A stretch of DNA of 8,336 bases from Pseudomonadota bacterium. GTDB taxonomy: Bacteria > Pseudomonadota > Alphaproteobacteria > Acetobacterales > Acetobacteraceae. Each line of letters starts with the position of its first letter. Positions within the stretch are counted from its first letter, which is position 1. Under the pieces are notes generated by a model. That model saw only the letters and a program-made list of their open reading frames with translations, was not told the origin of the DNA and ran no database searches. Below are positions 1-8,012 of this stretch, piece after piece. The position numbers and the translations under genes were made by a program. The stretch spans positions 1-8,336 of the forward strand of contig JAFADX010000276.1 in the NCBI GenBank assembly GCA_023424475.1, read 5' to 3'.

Positions 1-70
1 GATCGGCGGCGCGGCCGGCGCGGTCGGCGGCGCGATCACGGCCCCGCCGCGGCGCCGGGACTACTACTGA
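1..70 (+). CDS. C-terminal end of a glycine-zipper-like protein (partial)
   Basis: Only the last 22 codons and the TGA stop are in the window; the start lies to the left. In the frame that ends at 68-70 the residues read IGGAAGAVGGAITAPP, then RRRDYY. The repeating small residues (GGAAGAVGGA) are the pattern of glycine-zipper segments, which pack as membrane or outer-membrane helices in small lipoproteins and surface proteins of proteobacteria; the tail is basic and then aromatic. It is the only plus-strand gene visible and it is convergent with the minus-strand genes, with 34 bases between the two stops and no convincing terminator there. The family assignment rests on a very short segment, so the function is open. 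Confidence 0.55.
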   Translation, partial: IGGAAGAVGGAITAPPRRRDYY

Positions 71-104
71 CGCCGATAGGGGCCCCTTGGCAGGGTCCTC
101 GCGG

Positions 105-362
105 TCACGGGAAGGGCGGCACCGGCTTGACCTCGCCGGGCCGCAGCCCGCCGAGGTGGCGCAGGATCATCGCGTGGTCGGGATGGCCGGGCGGGTAGGT
201 CAGGCGGGCGTCGCCGAGGGTCCCGCCCTGCCGCGCCACCAGATCGAGCACGATGGTGCCATCGGCCTGCATCCGCGCCGTCCCGATCGGGGCCGGCGCG
301 GACTGGGCCAGCGCCGTGCCGGGCAGGCCCGCCAGGAGGGCCCGGCGGCCCGGGCCGGTCAC
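105..362 (-). CDS. small exported protein of unknown function, coupled to leuA
   Basis: An 85-residue ORF with a GTG start whose first bases overlap the leuA stop in a GTGA arrangement, so its translation is probably coupled to leuA. The N-terminus looks like a short signal peptide: a basic start ending in RR at residues 6-7, a hydrophobic stretch ALLAGLPGTALA, and an ALA-Q cleavage site near residue 19. This predicts a mature periplasmic protein of about 66 residues. The RR pair is Tat-like, but the rest of the Tat consensus is not clear, so Sec export is equally possible. The mature part contains DGTIVLDL, then a stretch with YPPGHPDH, and ends HLGGLRPGEVKPVPPFP. There are no cysteines or metal motifs. 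I do not recognise a named family. The signal peptide and the coupled start argue that it is real; the alternative is a chance ORF. Confidence 0.6.
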   Translation of the reverse strand: MTGPGRRALLAGLPGTALAQSAPAPIGTARMQADGTIVLDLVARQGGTLGDARLTYPPGHPDHAMILRHLGGLRPGEVKPVPPFP

Positions 363-1939
363 GCCCGCAGGACGACCGGCGGCTCGGTCCGCTCGCGCTT
401 CACCAGCAGCTTGTTCAGCGCATGGACGTAGGCGCGGGCGGAGGCGACGATGGTGTCGGTGTCCGACCCCTGCCCGTCCACCAGCTTGCCGTTCTCCTCC
501 AGCCGGACGGTCACGCGCGCCTGGGCGTCGGTGCCGCCGGTCACGGACTGCACGGCATAGAGCTTCAGCTGCACCTCGTGCGGGAAGGCCTGGCGCAGCG
601 CGTTGAAGGTGGCGTCCACAGCGCCGTCGCCCGCGGCGACACCTTCATGCACCACGCCATCGACCTCGAGCGTGATCGAGGCGGTCGGGCGCGTCGCCAT
701 GCCGGTCGCGACCGTGAGGCCGGTCAGCCGGATGCGGTCGTTGCCGCGCACGACCTCGTCGTCCACCAAGGCGGCGATGTCCTCGTCGTAGACGACCTTC
801 TTGCGGTCGGCGAGGTCCTTGAACCGCTTGAAGGCGTCGTTGAGCTGGTTGTCGCCGACCTCGTAGCCCAGCGTCTTCAGCCGGTCGCGGAAGGCCGCAC
901 GGCCGGAATGCTTGCCGAGGATGATGCTGTTCTTGGTCCAGCCGACGCTCTCGGGCGTCATGATCTCGTAGGTCGAGGCATCCTTCAGCACGCCGTCCTG
1001 GTGGATGCCCGATTCATGGGCGAAGGCGTTGCGGCCGACGATCGCCTTGTTCGGCTGCACGTCGAAGCCCGTGATGGTCGCGAGCAGCTTCGAGGTCTTG
1101 AGGATGCGCTGGCTGGCGATGCCGGTCCTGGCGTGCAGCGCGTCGTGGCGCGTGCGGATCGCCATCGCGACTTCCTCGAGGCTCGCATTGCCCGCGCGTT
1201 CGCCGATGCCGTTGATGGTGCATTCCACCTGGCGCGCGCCGGCCTGGATCGCCGCCAGGGTATTGGCGACCGCGAGGCCGAGGTCGTTGTGGTTGTGCGT
1301 CGAGAAGATCGCCTTCTCCGCGCCCGGCACCTTGTTGATCAGGGTCGAGAAGATCTTGTGCATGTCCGCCGGCAGCGAATAGCCGACGGTGTCGGGGATG
1401 TTGATCGTGGTCGCGCCCGCCTTGATCGCCGCCTCGACGCAGCGGCAGAGGAAGTCGAGGTCGGAGCGCGAGCCGTCCTCGGCCGACCATTCGACGTCGG
1501 CGGCGTGGTTGCGCGCCAGGGTGACGGACTGGGTGATGCGCTCCAGCACCTCCTCGCGCGTCATGCGCAGCTTCACGCGCATGTGCAGGTCGGAGGTGGC
1601 GAGCACGATGTGGATGCGCGGCCGGGCGGCGGGCCTGGTCGCCTCCGCCGAGGCCATGATGTCGGCGGTGTTGGCGCGGGACAGGCTCGCGATCACCGGG
1701 CCGTCCTTGCTGAATCGCTGCGCGATCGACTGCACGCTCTCGAAGTCGCCCGGGCTCGCGATGGCGAAGCCGGCTTCCAGCACGTCGGCGCCGAGTTCGT
1801 GCAGCGCCTCGGCCATGCGCAGCTTCTCCTCGAGGTTCATCGAGAAGCCCGGCGACTGCTCGCCGTCGCGCAGCGTGGTGTCGAAGATGATGATGCGGTC
1901 GTCGGCCAGCTCGCCGAAGGAGGGGTGATTCATTGCCAT
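359..1939 (-). CDS. leuA: 2-isopropylmalate synthase (LeuA)
   Basis: This enzyme condenses 2-ketoisovalerate with acetyl-CoA to 2-isopropylmalate, the first committed and leucine-inhibited step of leucine synthesis, in the cytoplasm. The 526 residues match the usual length of the bacterial long form. The TIM-barrel catalytic domain covers about residues 15-290 and has the family signature FDTTLRDGEQSPG (R24 and D25 in the active site) and the metal-binding HNHND (H215, H217). The second signature GIGERAGNASLEE follows. The C-terminal allosteric dimer domain covers about residues 390-510. The ATG at 1939 is preferred over the in-frame ATG at 1933 because GGGAA at 1953-1949 lies nine bases upstream of it. 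The gene is preceded by a leucine-rich leader ORF and hairpins, suggesting leucine-responsive attenuation. A small exported protein overlaps its stop. The identity is secure. Confidence 0.97.
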   Translation of the reverse strand: MAMNHPSFGELADDRIIIFDTTLRDGEQSPGFSMNLEEKLRMAEALHELGADVLEAGFAIASPGDFESVQSIAQRFSKDGPVIASLSRANTADIMASAEATRPAARPRIHIVLATSDLHMRVKLRMTREEVLERITQSVTLARNHAADVEWSAEDGSRSDLDFLCRCVEAAIKAGATTINIPDTVGYSLPADMHKIFSTLINKVPGAEKAIFSTHNHNDLGLAVANTLAAIQAGARQVECTINGIGERAGNASLEEVAMAIRTRHDALHARTGIASQRILKTSKLLATITGFDVQPNKAIVGRNAFAHESGIHQDGVLKDASTYEIMTPESVGWTKNSIILGKHSGRAAFRDRLKTLGYEVGDNQLNDAFKRFKDLADRKKVVYDEDIAALVDDEVVRGNDRIRLTGLTVATGMATRPTASITLEVDGVVHEGVAAGDGAVDATFNALRQAFPHEVQLKLYAVQSVTGGTDAQARVTVRLEENGKLVDGQGSDTDTIVASARAYVHALNKLLVKRERTEPPVVLRA

Positions 1940-1948
1940 GGACTGCGT

Positions 1949-1961
1949 TTCCCGTCGGGAA
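1949..1961 (-). promoter_or_regulatory. hairpin enclosing the likely leuA ribosome binding site
   Basis: On the minus strand the sequence is TTCCC-GAC-GGGAA, a perfect 5-bp stem with a 3-base loop. The right arm GGGAA is the best Shine-Dalgarno candidate for leuA, nine bases before the ATG at 1939. Folded, the hairpin would hide the ribosome binding site. The left arm could pair instead with a second GGGAA at 1997-1993, the loop of the hairpin at 2002-1988, which would free the binding site. The complementarity is seen directly; the switching role is inference, and the stem is short. Confidence 0.4.
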
Positions 1962-1987
1962 TGGTTCTGGATGCGCGCGCGTCGGGT

Positions 1988-2037
1988 CTCAGTTCCCCTG
2001 AGCGGCAGCCGGCTGCGGTCAGCCGGGCGTCACGCCC
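1988..2037 (-). promoter_or_regulatory. overlapping hairpins of a putative leucine attenuator
   Basis: Three hairpins stand in a row on the minus strand. GGGCG-TGA-CGCCC (2037-2025) has the stop codon of the leader ORF as its loop. CCGGCTG-ACCG-CAGCCGG (2026-2009) has a perfect 7-bp stem and shares two bases with the first, so both cannot form fully at once. CTCAG-GGGAA-CTGAG (2002-1988) has a 5-bp stem. CCGGCTG also occurs twice inside the leader ORF, so the CAGCCGG arm has alternative partners. No run of U follows any of these stems, which argues against a classical intrinsic terminator and for control of translation, or for Rho-dependent termination. The fold and its role are inferred by eye. 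Confidence 0.45.
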
Positions 2038-2143
2038 AGGGGCGGGTAAGTCGAAGGAGAAGAAGGAGCCCGAGCGGCGCGCGCACGGCAGCCGGGGCGG
2101 GAAGCCCCATGGTCAGGCCAGCCGGGATGGCGCGCATGGTCAT
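2030..2143 (-). CDS. leuL: putative leucine-rich leader peptide of leuA
   Basis: This is a 37-codon ORF, ATG at 2143 and TGA at 2032-2030, lying wholly in the gap between the deacetylase gene and leuA. Its C-terminal part reads PLGLLLLLRLTRPWA: seven leucines in nine codons (2074-2048), four of them CTT and three CTC, whereas leuA itself uses mostly CTG and CTC. Leader peptides of leu operons in proteobacteria carry such runs, and ribosome stalling on them at low charged tRNA-Leu changes the downstream RNA fold. Here the ORF ends inside a hairpin and is followed by further hairpins up to leuA. In-frame ATGs at 2137 and 2110 are alternative starts. None has a good Shine-Dalgarno sequence, but a promoter-like sequence would put the 5' end almost at the first ATG. 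The ORF is not expected to make a functional protein. The call rests on position, the Leu run and the hairpins. Confidence 0.68.
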   Translation of the reverse strand: MTMRAIPAGLTMGLPAPAAVRAPLGLLLLLRLTRPWA

Positions 2144-2153
2144 CGCAGCGCGC

Positions 2154-2182
2154 AGATTACGGGCGCCGGAGGCCGGCCGCAA
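2154..2182 (-). promoter_or_regulatory. candidate promoter for the leuL-leuA transcript
   Basis: On the minus strand TTGCGG (2182-2177) and TAATCT (2159-2154) are separated by exactly 17 bases. Each matches the sigma-70 consensus at three of six positions, including TTG of the -35 element and TA...T of the -10 element. The predicted start, about seven bases past the -10 element, falls near 2147, a few bases before the leader ATG at 2143, so the mRNA would be leaderless or nearly so. It sits just past the stop of the deacetylase gene, where a separate leuA promoter is expected. The match is weak in sequence but good in spacing and position. Confidence 0.4.
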
Positions 2183-2209
2183 GCGCCGATCTCGGCCACG
2201 CCTTCCCGG

Positions 2210-3136
2210 TCAGCCCGCCGGCGGGTGCGTCGCCCACCAGTGCCGGGCGATGTCGGCGCGGCGGCAGATCCAGACATCCGTCTCCCGCGCCACGCGCGCC
2301 AGGAAACGCTGCAGCGCCGCCGTCCGGCCCGGGCGCCCCACCATCCGGCAATGCAGGCCGACCGACATCATCTTCGGATGGCCTGCGCGGCCCTCGGCCA
2401 GCAGCACCTCGAAGGCGTCGGTGAGGTGGCGCTCCCACCCGCCGGGGTCCCCGAAGCCGGGCGGCACCGCGTATTTCATGTCGTTGTTGTCGAGCGTGTA
2501 GGGGATGACGAGGTGGGGCTTGCCGGCCGCCGTCACGTAGTGCGGCAGGTCGTCGTCATAGGCGTCGGAATCATACAGGAAGCCGCCATATTCAGCGACC
2601 AACCGGCGGGTGTTGCGGCTGATCCGCCCAGTGTACCAGCCGACCGGCCGCTGGCCGCAGAGGCGCTCGATCGTCCCGACGCATTTCGCGATCTCGGCGC
2701 GCTCGGCCGCCTCGTCCATCCCGAGGTAGTCGATCCAGCGCCAGCCGTGGGAGGCGACCTCATGCCCCGCGGCGGCGAAGGCGCGGGCGGCCTCCGGGTT
2801 CAGTTCCAGCGCCCGGCCCACGCCGTAGACCGTCAGCGGGAAGCCATGGGCGGCAAAGGCGCGCAGCACGCGCCAGACCCCCGCGCGGGCGCCGTAGTCG
2901 AACTGGGATTCGACCGTCCGGTTGCGCTCCCCCTGCACCGGCGTCCCGCCGGGGACCTCGTGCAGGTAGGGTTCGCTGCCCGCATCGCCGTTGAGGATCG
3001 TGTTCTCGCCGCCTTCCTCGTAGTTGAGGACGAAGGAAAGGGCGAGCTTCGCCTCCCCCGGCCATCGCGGGTCGGGCGGGCTGGGCCCGTAGCCCAGGAA
3101 GTCGCGCGGATGGCTGGTTTCGGGGTCGGGGATCAT
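2210..3136 (-). CDS. puuE: PuuE-type allantoinase / polysaccharide deacetylase family protein
   Basis: The 308 residues equal the length I recall for PuuE, the polysaccharide-deacetylase-fold allantoinase that opens allantoin to allantoate in purine breakdown. Family features are the N-terminal PRDFLGYG (residues 10-17), LNYEEGGENTILNGD (37-51) in place of the metal-binding TFDDG of true polysaccharide deacetylases, YGARAGVWR (81-89), and HEVASHGWRWIDY (125-137) in the deacetylase core. There is no signal peptide, so the enzyme should be cytoplasmic, which also fits PuuE rather than a cell-wall deacetylase. It begins 33 bases after the stop of the metallopeptidase gene, on the same strand, with only a weak ribosome binding site. 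No other purine-catabolism gene is in the window, so a related amidohydrolase with another substrate remains possible. The fold and subfamily are clear; the substrate is inferred. Confidence 0.8.
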   Translation of the reverse strand: MIPDPETSHPRDFLGYGPSPPDPRWPGEAKLALSFVLNYEEGGENTILNGDAGSEPYLHEVPGGTPVQGERNRTVESQFDYGARAGVWRVLRAFAAHGFPLTVYGVGRALELNPEAARAFAAAGHEVASHGWRWIDYLGMDEAAERAEIAKCVGTIERLCGQRPVGWYTGRISRNTRRLVAEYGGFLYDSDAYDDDLPHYVTAAGKPHLVIPYTLDNNDMKYAVPPGFGDPGGWERHLTDAFEVLLAEGRAGHPKMMSVGLHCRMVGRPGRTAALQRFLARVARETDVWICRRADIARHWWATHPPAG

Positions 3137-3169
3137 GGCGCCGAGAGTGCCGCCCGCCGCCGCCGCGGG

Positions 3170-4243
3170 TCAACGCGCCGGCAGCGTTCCGTGCACCAGG
3201 GCCTGGATGAAGGCGAGCTTCCGCTCGACCGCCTTCGACAGCACGAAGGGATAGAGGTCCGGCACGCCCATGCTGCGGTTGAGGCTGTTGACGGCCACCG
3301 TCAGCGGCACCCACGCCTCCATCAGCGCCGCGATGTCGGTGCTGCGGTAGGGGTTGAAGGCCACCTTCGCGGTGAGTTCGCCCGACCGGTCGGCACGCGG
3401 GGAGATCTTCAGGCCGAGGGCGGAGGCCATCTCCAGCGTGTCGACCATGTGCAGGTAGTGTGCCCAGGTCTCGGCGAAGTCCTCCCAGGGGTGGCAGGCG
3501 GCATAGGCGCTGACGAAGCCGGCCTGCCAGTTGGGCGGCGGCCCCTGTTCGTAGTTCCGCCGCAGGGCGGCACCGTAGTCCTGGGTGTCGTCGCCGAAGA
3601 CCTCGCGGCATTCCTCAAGGCGGCCGCCGTCCCGGACCAGCCGGTCCCAGAAATAATGCCCGGATTCGTGGCGGAAATGGCCGAGCAGCGTACGGTAGGG
3701 CTCGCCCATCGCCGCGGAGCGGCTGGCGCGCTCGGCGTCGTCCGCCTCGACCAGCGCAATGGTGATCAGGCCATTGGCATGGCTCGTCATCACGCGCTCG
3801 GTCGCGCCGGGCAGGTCGGCGAGGATATCGAAGGCAAGGCCGTGCCCGGGGTCGTCGGCCCTGCTGCGCATCGGCAGCTTCAGCCGCACGAAGCTGTAGA
3901 AGGCGCGGTGCTTGGCGACCTCGATCTTTCGCCATAGCGCGGCATTGGTCGGATCCGACAGGTCGGGGATGGTCCGGTTGTGCCGGCAGGCGAGGCAGAG
4001 TTTCTGCCTGCGGTCGGCCGGAACCATCCAGTTGCAGGCACCATGGGCGGCATTCCCGCAGTACCGGACGGGGCGCCGGCGCCCGCCCGAGGAGATGAAG
4101 ACGCCGGGCTGGTCCGCGACCGGGGTCAGCGCGGCCAGGATGTTCCGCCCCGGCAGATAGCCGAGCGCCGAGGCGCACTGCTCGCAGCGGATATTCTCGA
4201 AATGGAGGACCTGGCCGCAATTCTGGCAGGCAAACAGACGCAT
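3170..4243 (-). CDS. zinc-ribbon putative zinc metallopeptidase (Peptidase_Mx type)
   Basis: This is a 357-residue protein in two parts. The N-terminal 90 residues form a zinc ribbon with four CxxC-like elements: C6/C9, C20/C23, C62/C70 and C83/C86, enough for two zinc sites. The rest is a metallopeptidase-like domain with the HExxH zinc motif HESGH (H192, E193, H196). Acidic residues further on in WEDFAETWAHYLHM (E254, D255, E258) could supply the third ligand, and H262 and H265 follow. This architecture matches the uncharacterised bacterial family called putative zinc-binding metallopeptidase. There is no signal peptide or membrane segment, so it is probably cytoplasmic. The ATG at 4243 is right because the first CxxC starts at residue 6, and GGGAG precedes it. 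It follows the ilv terminator hairpins, so it probably has its own promoter, which I could not identify. Substrate and role are unknown. Confidence 0.85.
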   Translation of the reverse strand: MRLFACQNCGQVLHFENIRCEQCASALGYLPGRNILAALTPVADQPGVFISSGGRRRPVRYCGNAAHGACNWMVPADRRQKLCLACRHNRTIPDLSDPTNAALWRKIEVAKHRAFYSFVRLKLPMRSRADDPGHGLAFDILADLPGATERVMTSHANGLITIALVEADDAERASRSAAMGEPYRTLLGHFRHESGHYFWDRLVRDGGRLEECREVFGDDTQDYGAALRRNYEQGPPPNWQAGFVSAYAACHPWEDFAETWAHYLHMVDTLEMASALGLKISPRADRSGELTAKVAFNPYRSTDIAALMEAWVPLTVAVNSLNRSMGVPDLYPFVLSKAVERKLAFIQALVHGTLPAR

Positions 4244-4392
4244 GAAGGCGGCTCCCGGGCATCCGGTGCTGGAATGCCGCAGATCGCGGCAGGTTGCACG
4301 CGGGCCGCGGCGCGGCGGGCGGGCATGCCCTCGGTGATGGCGGGATCAGGATGTCCCGCGGGGCGCGCGATCCGGTGCCCCCGACATGCGAA

Positions 4393-4442
4393 GGGCGCCG
4401 GCGGATTCCCGCCCGGCGCCCCTCGCGCTGCCCTGCGGCAGC
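4393..4442 (-). terminator. two hairpins after ilvC, probable operon terminator
   Basis: Reading the minus strand after the ilvC stop, GCTGCC-GCAG-GGCAGC (4442-4427) is a 6-bp hairpin starting five bases past the stop. A much stronger one follows at 4421-4393: arms GGGCGCCG and CGGCGCCC, then one bulged G, an inner GCGG/CCGC stem and a GAAT loop, 12 bp in all. Only a short CTTCGCATGT follows instead of a proper U-tract. In GC-rich genomes such stems often end or protect operon mRNAs. The stretch from 4244 to 4392 otherwise shows nothing I can name. Confidence 0.6.
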
Positions 4443-4446
4443 AGGA

Positions 4447-5463
<1,017 letters not shown>

Positions 5464-5501
5464 GGCTGCGCTCTCCCCTTCCTACAGGTTCCCTGGAATT
5501 G

Positions 5502-6029
5502 TCAGTTCAGGCCGCGCGGCCCGCGCGCGATGGCGACCGCGCCGGTGCGCGACACCTCCGCGAGGCCGATCGGCCGCATCAGCGCGCAGAAGGCGTCAAT
5601 CTTCTCCGCCGCGCCCGTCATCTCGAACACGAAGGATTCGGTCGTCGCGTCAACCACGCGGGCGCGGAAGGCATCCGCCAGGCGCAGCGCCTCCACCCGG
5701 TCGTCCCCGCGGCCGACCACCTTGATCAGCGCCAGCTCGCGCGTCAGGTGCGGCCCTTCGAGCGTCAGGTCCGAGACCTTGTGGACCGGCACCAGCCGGT
5801 CGAGCTGCGCCTTGATCTGCTCGATCACCATCTCGGTGCCGCTGGTCACCACGGTGATGCGGCTGATCCGCCCCGTCTCGTCCACCGGCGCGACGGTCAG
5901 GCTGTCGATGTTGTAGCCCCGGCCGCTGAACAGGCCGATGACGCGGGCCAGCACGCCGGCCTCGTTCTCCACCAGCACGGCGATCGTCGCCGCGCGCGGC
6001 GCGTTTCCTGCGCTTTCCAGATCAGACAT
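5502..6029 (-). CDS. ilvN: acetolactate synthase small (regulatory) subunit
   Basis: This subunit binds the IlvB catalytic subunit, raises its activity and gives feedback inhibition by valine. The 175 residues are usual for the longer form, also called ilvH. An N-terminal ACT domain covers about residues 14-88, with VENEAGVLARVIGLFSGRG and YNIDSLTVAPV. N22 and G25 correspond to the valine-binding turn of the E. coli subunit, so feedback inhibition is expected. The small-subunit C-terminal domain follows (about 95-170) with REL, F/V-rich strands and GAVAIARG at the end. It begins 13 bases after ilvB; the purine-rich GAGGGGG overlapping the ilvB stop is the binding site, which suggests coupled translation of the two subunits at matched amounts. 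Confidence 0.95.
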   Translation of the reverse strand: MSDLESAGNAPRAATIAVLVENEAGVLARVIGLFSGRGYNIDSLTVAPVDETGRISRITVVTSGTEMVIEQIKAQLDRLVPVHKVSDLTLEGPHLTRELALIKVVGRGDDRVEALRLADAFRARVVDATTESFVFEMTGAAEKIDAFCALMRPIGLAEVSRTGAVAIARGPRGLN

Positions 6030-6042
6030 GATACGCGCCCCC

Positions 6043-7842
<1,800 letters not shown>

Positions 7843-7848
7843 CGGTCT

Positions 7849-7854
7849 TTCCTT
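7849..7854 (-). promoter_or_regulatory. ilvB ribosome binding site
   Basis: AAGGAA on the minus strand ends six bases before the ATG at 7842. It decides the ilvB start, because it lies inside the N-terminal extension that the upstream GTG at 7857 would encode. Confidence 0.7.
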
Positions 7855-7862
7855 CACTCCCG

Positions 7863-7896
7863 AAAATGGACGGCGCCCGCGAGGGCTCCCGCGGGC
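7863..7896 (-). terminator. GC-rich hairpin between miaA and ilvB (terminator or attenuator)
   Basis: On the minus strand GCCCGCGGG-AGCC-CTCGCGGGC (7896-7875) forms a 9-bp stem with one G-U pair and a 4-base loop. TTTT (7866-7863) follows, but only after eight further bases, so it is a weak intrinsic terminator at best. It lies after the miaA stop and inside the 5' leader expected for ilvB. It could end miaA transcripts or attenuate ilvBNC; the sequence alone does not decide. Confidence 0.5.
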
Positions 7897-7907
7897 GTCC
7901 GGCTGGC

Positions 7908-7936
7908 GTCTTAGACCCCTTGCTGCGCCGCGTCAA
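7908..7936 (-). promoter_or_regulatory. candidate ilvB promoter overlapping the miaA stop
   Basis: TTGACG (7936-7931), five of six matches to the sigma-70 -35 consensus, and TAAGAC (7913-7908), three of six matches, are 17 bases apart on the minus strand. The TGA inside TTGACG is the miaA stop codon. Transcription would begin near 7901, leaving a 5' leader of about 60 bases that contains the GC-rich hairpin. The -10 element is poor, so the call is tentative. Confidence 0.35.
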
Positions 7937-8012
7937 CGCACCCGATCAACAAAAGCCAAGACCTCAGCCATGAAACTTTCCGATAATTGCGCAACACCCG
8001 CGATACGCGCAT
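7911..8012 (-). CDS. possible branched-chain leader peptide overlapping miaA
   Basis: This is a 33-codon ORF in a different frame from miaA, ATG at 8012 and TAA at 7913-7911, running through the last 80 bases of miaA into the gap before ilvB. It contains WLRSWLLLIGCV: CTT TTG TTG ATC at 7955-7944 and GTT soon after, which would suit an isoleucine/valine/leucine leader. The 9-bp hairpin begins 14 bases after its stop and is followed by TTTT, the layout of an attenuator. Against it: no clear binding site, no convincing antiterminator pairing, and its stop lies in the alternative promoter candidate for ilvB. The unusually AT-rich, rare-codon end of miaA is what drew attention here. Treat it as a hypothesis. 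Confidence 0.25.
   Translation of the reverse strand: MRVSRVLRNYRKVSWLRSWLLLIGCVDAAQQGV

Noticed and set aside
78..87. Palindrome AGGGGCCCCT between the convergent genes
   Set aside because: It has no room for a loop and no T-run on either strand, so I cannot support a bidirectional terminator.
2157..2501. Short ORFs in other frames around the start of the leuA upstream region
   Set aside because: They are mostly inside the PuuE-like gene, arginine- and proline-rich, and have no binding site; only the leucine-rich ORF at 2143-2030 has a meaningful pattern.
422..3937. Very long plus-strand open frame of 1171 codons
   Set aside because: It runs antisense through leuA, the leader region, the PuuE-like gene and most of the metallopeptidase gene, all supported by conserved motifs. 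Its product is a low-complexity mix rich in R, H, G, D and V, typical of the reverse frame of GC-rich genes.
4275..4291. Hairpin TGCCGC-AGATC-GCGGCA upstream of the metallopeptidase gene
   Set aside because: A 6-bp stem of this kind is expected by chance in GC-rich DNA, and it has no U-tract, promoter or other regulatory sequence around it.
7843..7857. GTG at 7857 as the ilvB start
   Set aside because: The likely binding site AAGGA falls inside the extra codons, and the ATG at 7842 has proper spacing to it. The extension resembles no usual IlvB N-terminus.
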